Shown here piece by piece: positions 62,522 to 64,000 of a DNA stretch of 64,000 nucleotides. A program made the translations under genes and the position numbers. Within the stretch, counting starts at the first letter, position 1; the number at the start of each line of letters is the position of its first letter. Origin of the DNA: Fen-1258 sp027348115 (GTDB taxonomy: Bacteria > Bacteroidota > Ignavibacteria > Ignavibacteriales > Melioribacteraceae); the NCBI GenBank assembly GCA_027348115.1, contig DAIEQA010000195.1:1-64000 (forward strand). The letters are read 5' to 3'. The notes under the pieces were generated by a model that was not told where the DNA came from, did not search any database, and worked only from the letters and a program-made list of their open reading frames with translations.

Positions 62522-64000
62522 CTTCAACAGGATCATCTTCTTAGTCTGAGAAAAACCGCCGGCTGTTAATTTATAAAAATAAACGCCGCTCGGAAGCCGA
62601 GTTGCGTTAAATGTTGCTTTGTAATTACCGGCGGCTTTTACCTCGTTAACCAATGTCGAAACTTCTCTTCCAAGAATATCAAAAATCTTTAACTGCACCG
62701 GAACCGATTGTTTTGTCCCTACATCGGGTACCGTAAATTGTATTGTCGTAGAAGGATTAAACGGGTTAGGATAATTTTGATCGAGGTCGAATGTGTACGG
62801 CTTTTGATTCGTATTGTTTTCCACATCGGTTATGGTTTGGTATTTTATCCTGCTCTCGGCAATGGCATCTATAACTTCCTGCAAAGTTGAACCCGCGGCA
62901 ATTGCATAAGCAACATTGATCGATTGGGAAGCGGGTATGCTATACGGCCCGCCGGATACGACAAGAGAAATATCGCTTACGCCGGCAGAGGGACTTTTAA
63001 TTCCGTTTGACAAGGCGTACCATTTATCGGCATCGGTAAATCCGTCGTGGTCGCCAAGAACGACGCTGCCGGATGTCGCCGTGTTATCAATAGCATAATA
63101 ACCAAAATTATTATCTGCGGAAATAAGCGCCGTTCCGGTATACGGGATGGTCGAGTTTTTAGCGTTATATGCAATTGCAATTTTATTTATGTTGTCGAAA
63201 TATGTTGTGTCTTCATCGTAACCGCTTTCCGGAATATCCCAATCGATAAAATAACCGGCGTACAAACCGTTAATATCCTGCGATGTTTTATTATGAAGCG
63301 AACTTTTTAGAATAATATAATTATTATCCGGCGCCTGAGAAAAACTGTAAGTAGAAAGAGTTGTTTCTATACCCAAAGCATTCGAGCCGGCGCCCGCGTC
63401 GGAAAAAACATTATGACCAACCTGCTCTGTGCCGTTAATTGTGGTTTTCATCGGAACGCTGTAAATAAAATCCTGCTGCTGATTGTCAAGAACCCTGGCC
63501 TCGTTCATAACTTTTGTTGCGCTCGTTCCATACATAAACGAACCCTCGAACATTAAATTCTCGCTTCCTTTGTATTTAAATCCTTGGCCTTCAAGGTTAT
63601 TCGGGTAATCATTGAATGCAAGGTTTCCGTTGCTCGTTACCGATAACGTAACAAGATTATTATCGTGTGTATCGTATGTCGGATTGACTTTCACATCGGC
63701 CCACTGGTAATCGGTATAATCCGTTCCGTTGGAATAAACCAACAAAAAGTGAATGGCGTGATTGAGCGGGATGTTATCACCGATTTTAAACTTGAACTCA
63801 TTAGCTGCGTTTGAAATAACCGTAAGCGTATCCATGTAGCCGGTAGCGAATGTTCCGCTCTCGATATTAACATAACTATCCGTTGTAGTTAAAGTAACCG
63901 TAACATTGTTAACCGCGGCAAGATAATTTGTAAAATTCATTTTAACGGCGACTTCTTCGCCGGGCTCAAAAATTCCGTTGCCGTTGCCGCGATCGAAAAA
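62519..64000 (-). CDS. T9SS-sorted extracellular protein (5' partial)
   Basis: The reading frame runs off the right edge; its first residues in the window read FFDRGNGNGIFEPGEEV, so the ATG at 63940 is internal. The N-terminal part is an Ig-like or peptidase-associated beta domain, as in secreted peptidases of this group, though no active site is visible. The last 85 residues are a type A T9SS sorting domain: NYPNPFNPSTTIQF, then VQLKIFDILGREV, then PSGVYFYKLTAG and a short basic tail. The protein is exported by the type IX system and its tail is then removed. Confidence 0.9.
   Translation of the reverse strand, partial: FFDRGNGNGIFEPGEEVAVKMNFTNYLAAVNNVTVTLTTTDSYVNIESGTFATGYMDTLTVISNAANEFKFKIGDNIPLNHAIHFLLVYSNGTDYTDYQWADVKVNPTYDTHDNNLVTLSVTSNGNLAFNDYPNNLEGQGFKYKGSENLMFEGSFMYGTSATKVMNEARVLDNQQQDFIYSVPMKTTINGTEQVGHNVFSDAGAGSNALGIETTLSTYSFSQAPDNNYIILKSSLHNKTSQDINGLYAGYFIDWDIPESGYDEDTTYFDNINKIAIAYNAKNSTIPYTGTALISADNNFGYYAIDNTATSGSVVLGDHDGFTDADKWYALSNGIKSPSAGVSDISLVVSGGPYSIPASQSINVAYAIAAGSTLQEVIDAIAESRIKYQTITDVENNTNQKPYTFDLDQNYPNPFNPSTTIQFTVPDVGTKQSVPVQLKIFDILGREVSTLVNEVKAAGNYKATFNATRLPSGVYFYKLTAGGFSQTKKMILLK

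Noticed and set aside
1..64000. CRISPR array, prophage, insertion sequence, tRNA or rRNA
   Set aside because: No repeat-spacer pattern, integrase, transposase or terminal repeats, and no tRNA T-loop or rRNA signature was found by eye. A covariance-model scan could still find a missed tRNA.

Overview
The window looks like chromosomal core sequence from a member of Ignavibacteria or a close relative in the Bacteroidota/Chlorobiota group. The support is a type IX secretion (T9SS) C-terminal sorting domain with the NYPNPFNP signature (62519-64000), many exact TAnnTTTG promoter -7 boxes, a sigma-54 response regulator, and families typical of these genomes (DUF4159/DUF4175, DUF5916, DUF3078, DUF2911, CstA). 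This placement is an inference from gene content; no rRNA was available. I saw no insertion sequence, prophage, CRISPR array or tRNA. No gene-free stretch exceeds about 280 bases.

Layout. 1-3976: end of a DUF4159/DUF4175 membrane operon, cut by the left edge. 4030-12104: a DUF502 membrane protein, then a run of plus-strand metabolic genes (DUF1697, pirin, PhzF, a racemase-like protein, a membrane protein, an NTF2-fold protein), ending in a tight C45 hydrolase / PfkB kinase / ACT trio. 12278-15591: a DUF5916 outer-membrane protein with a clear terminator, then an Mpo1-like protein. 15657-25339: minus-strand genes, including a MOSC / Mut7-C pair and a four-gene operon (DUF1579-like, VOC, GT-C membrane protein, class D beta-lactamase). 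25525-30745: a secreted C1 peptidase, CstA and UvrB. 30977-37918: DUF3078, SufE, a CDF transporter, a dGTPase, and a histidine kinase / sigma-54 activator pair followed by a small secreted protein. 38119-50879: IspH, DUF2911, a PLP enzyme, signal peptidase I, a deacetylase, an amidohydrolase, a cupin, an EamA transporter, TruA, VapBC, a lipid kinase and PabB/PabC. 51297-58997: an ADP-forming acyl-CoA synthetase, an ABC-F protein with a structured leader, GlgA, a metallophosphoesterase and an epimerase. 59025-62489: a four-gene corrinoid methyltransferase cluster. 62519-64000: the end of a T9SS cargo protein.

Most notable. (1) The corrinoid cluster is a methionine synthase taken apart into separate proteins (corrinoid carrier, homocysteine methyltransferase, reactivation domain). 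It has a UroD/MtaA-type protein where a folate-binding module would be expected, and the reactivation protein ends in a Cys-rich CxxCxxxxC tail. (2) The ABC-F gene has a leader of about 200 nt with a Bacteroidota promoter, a tiny reading frame and mutually exclusive hairpins that include a terminator. This suggests ribosome-sensing attenuation. (3) The lipid kinase gene has no ATG, GTG or TTG that can start the full domain. (4) The aspartate/glutamate racemase homologue lacks both catalytic cysteines. (5) A sigma-54-like promoter and paired TTTGCAAA palindromes lie between the sigma-54 activator gene and a small secreted protein gene.
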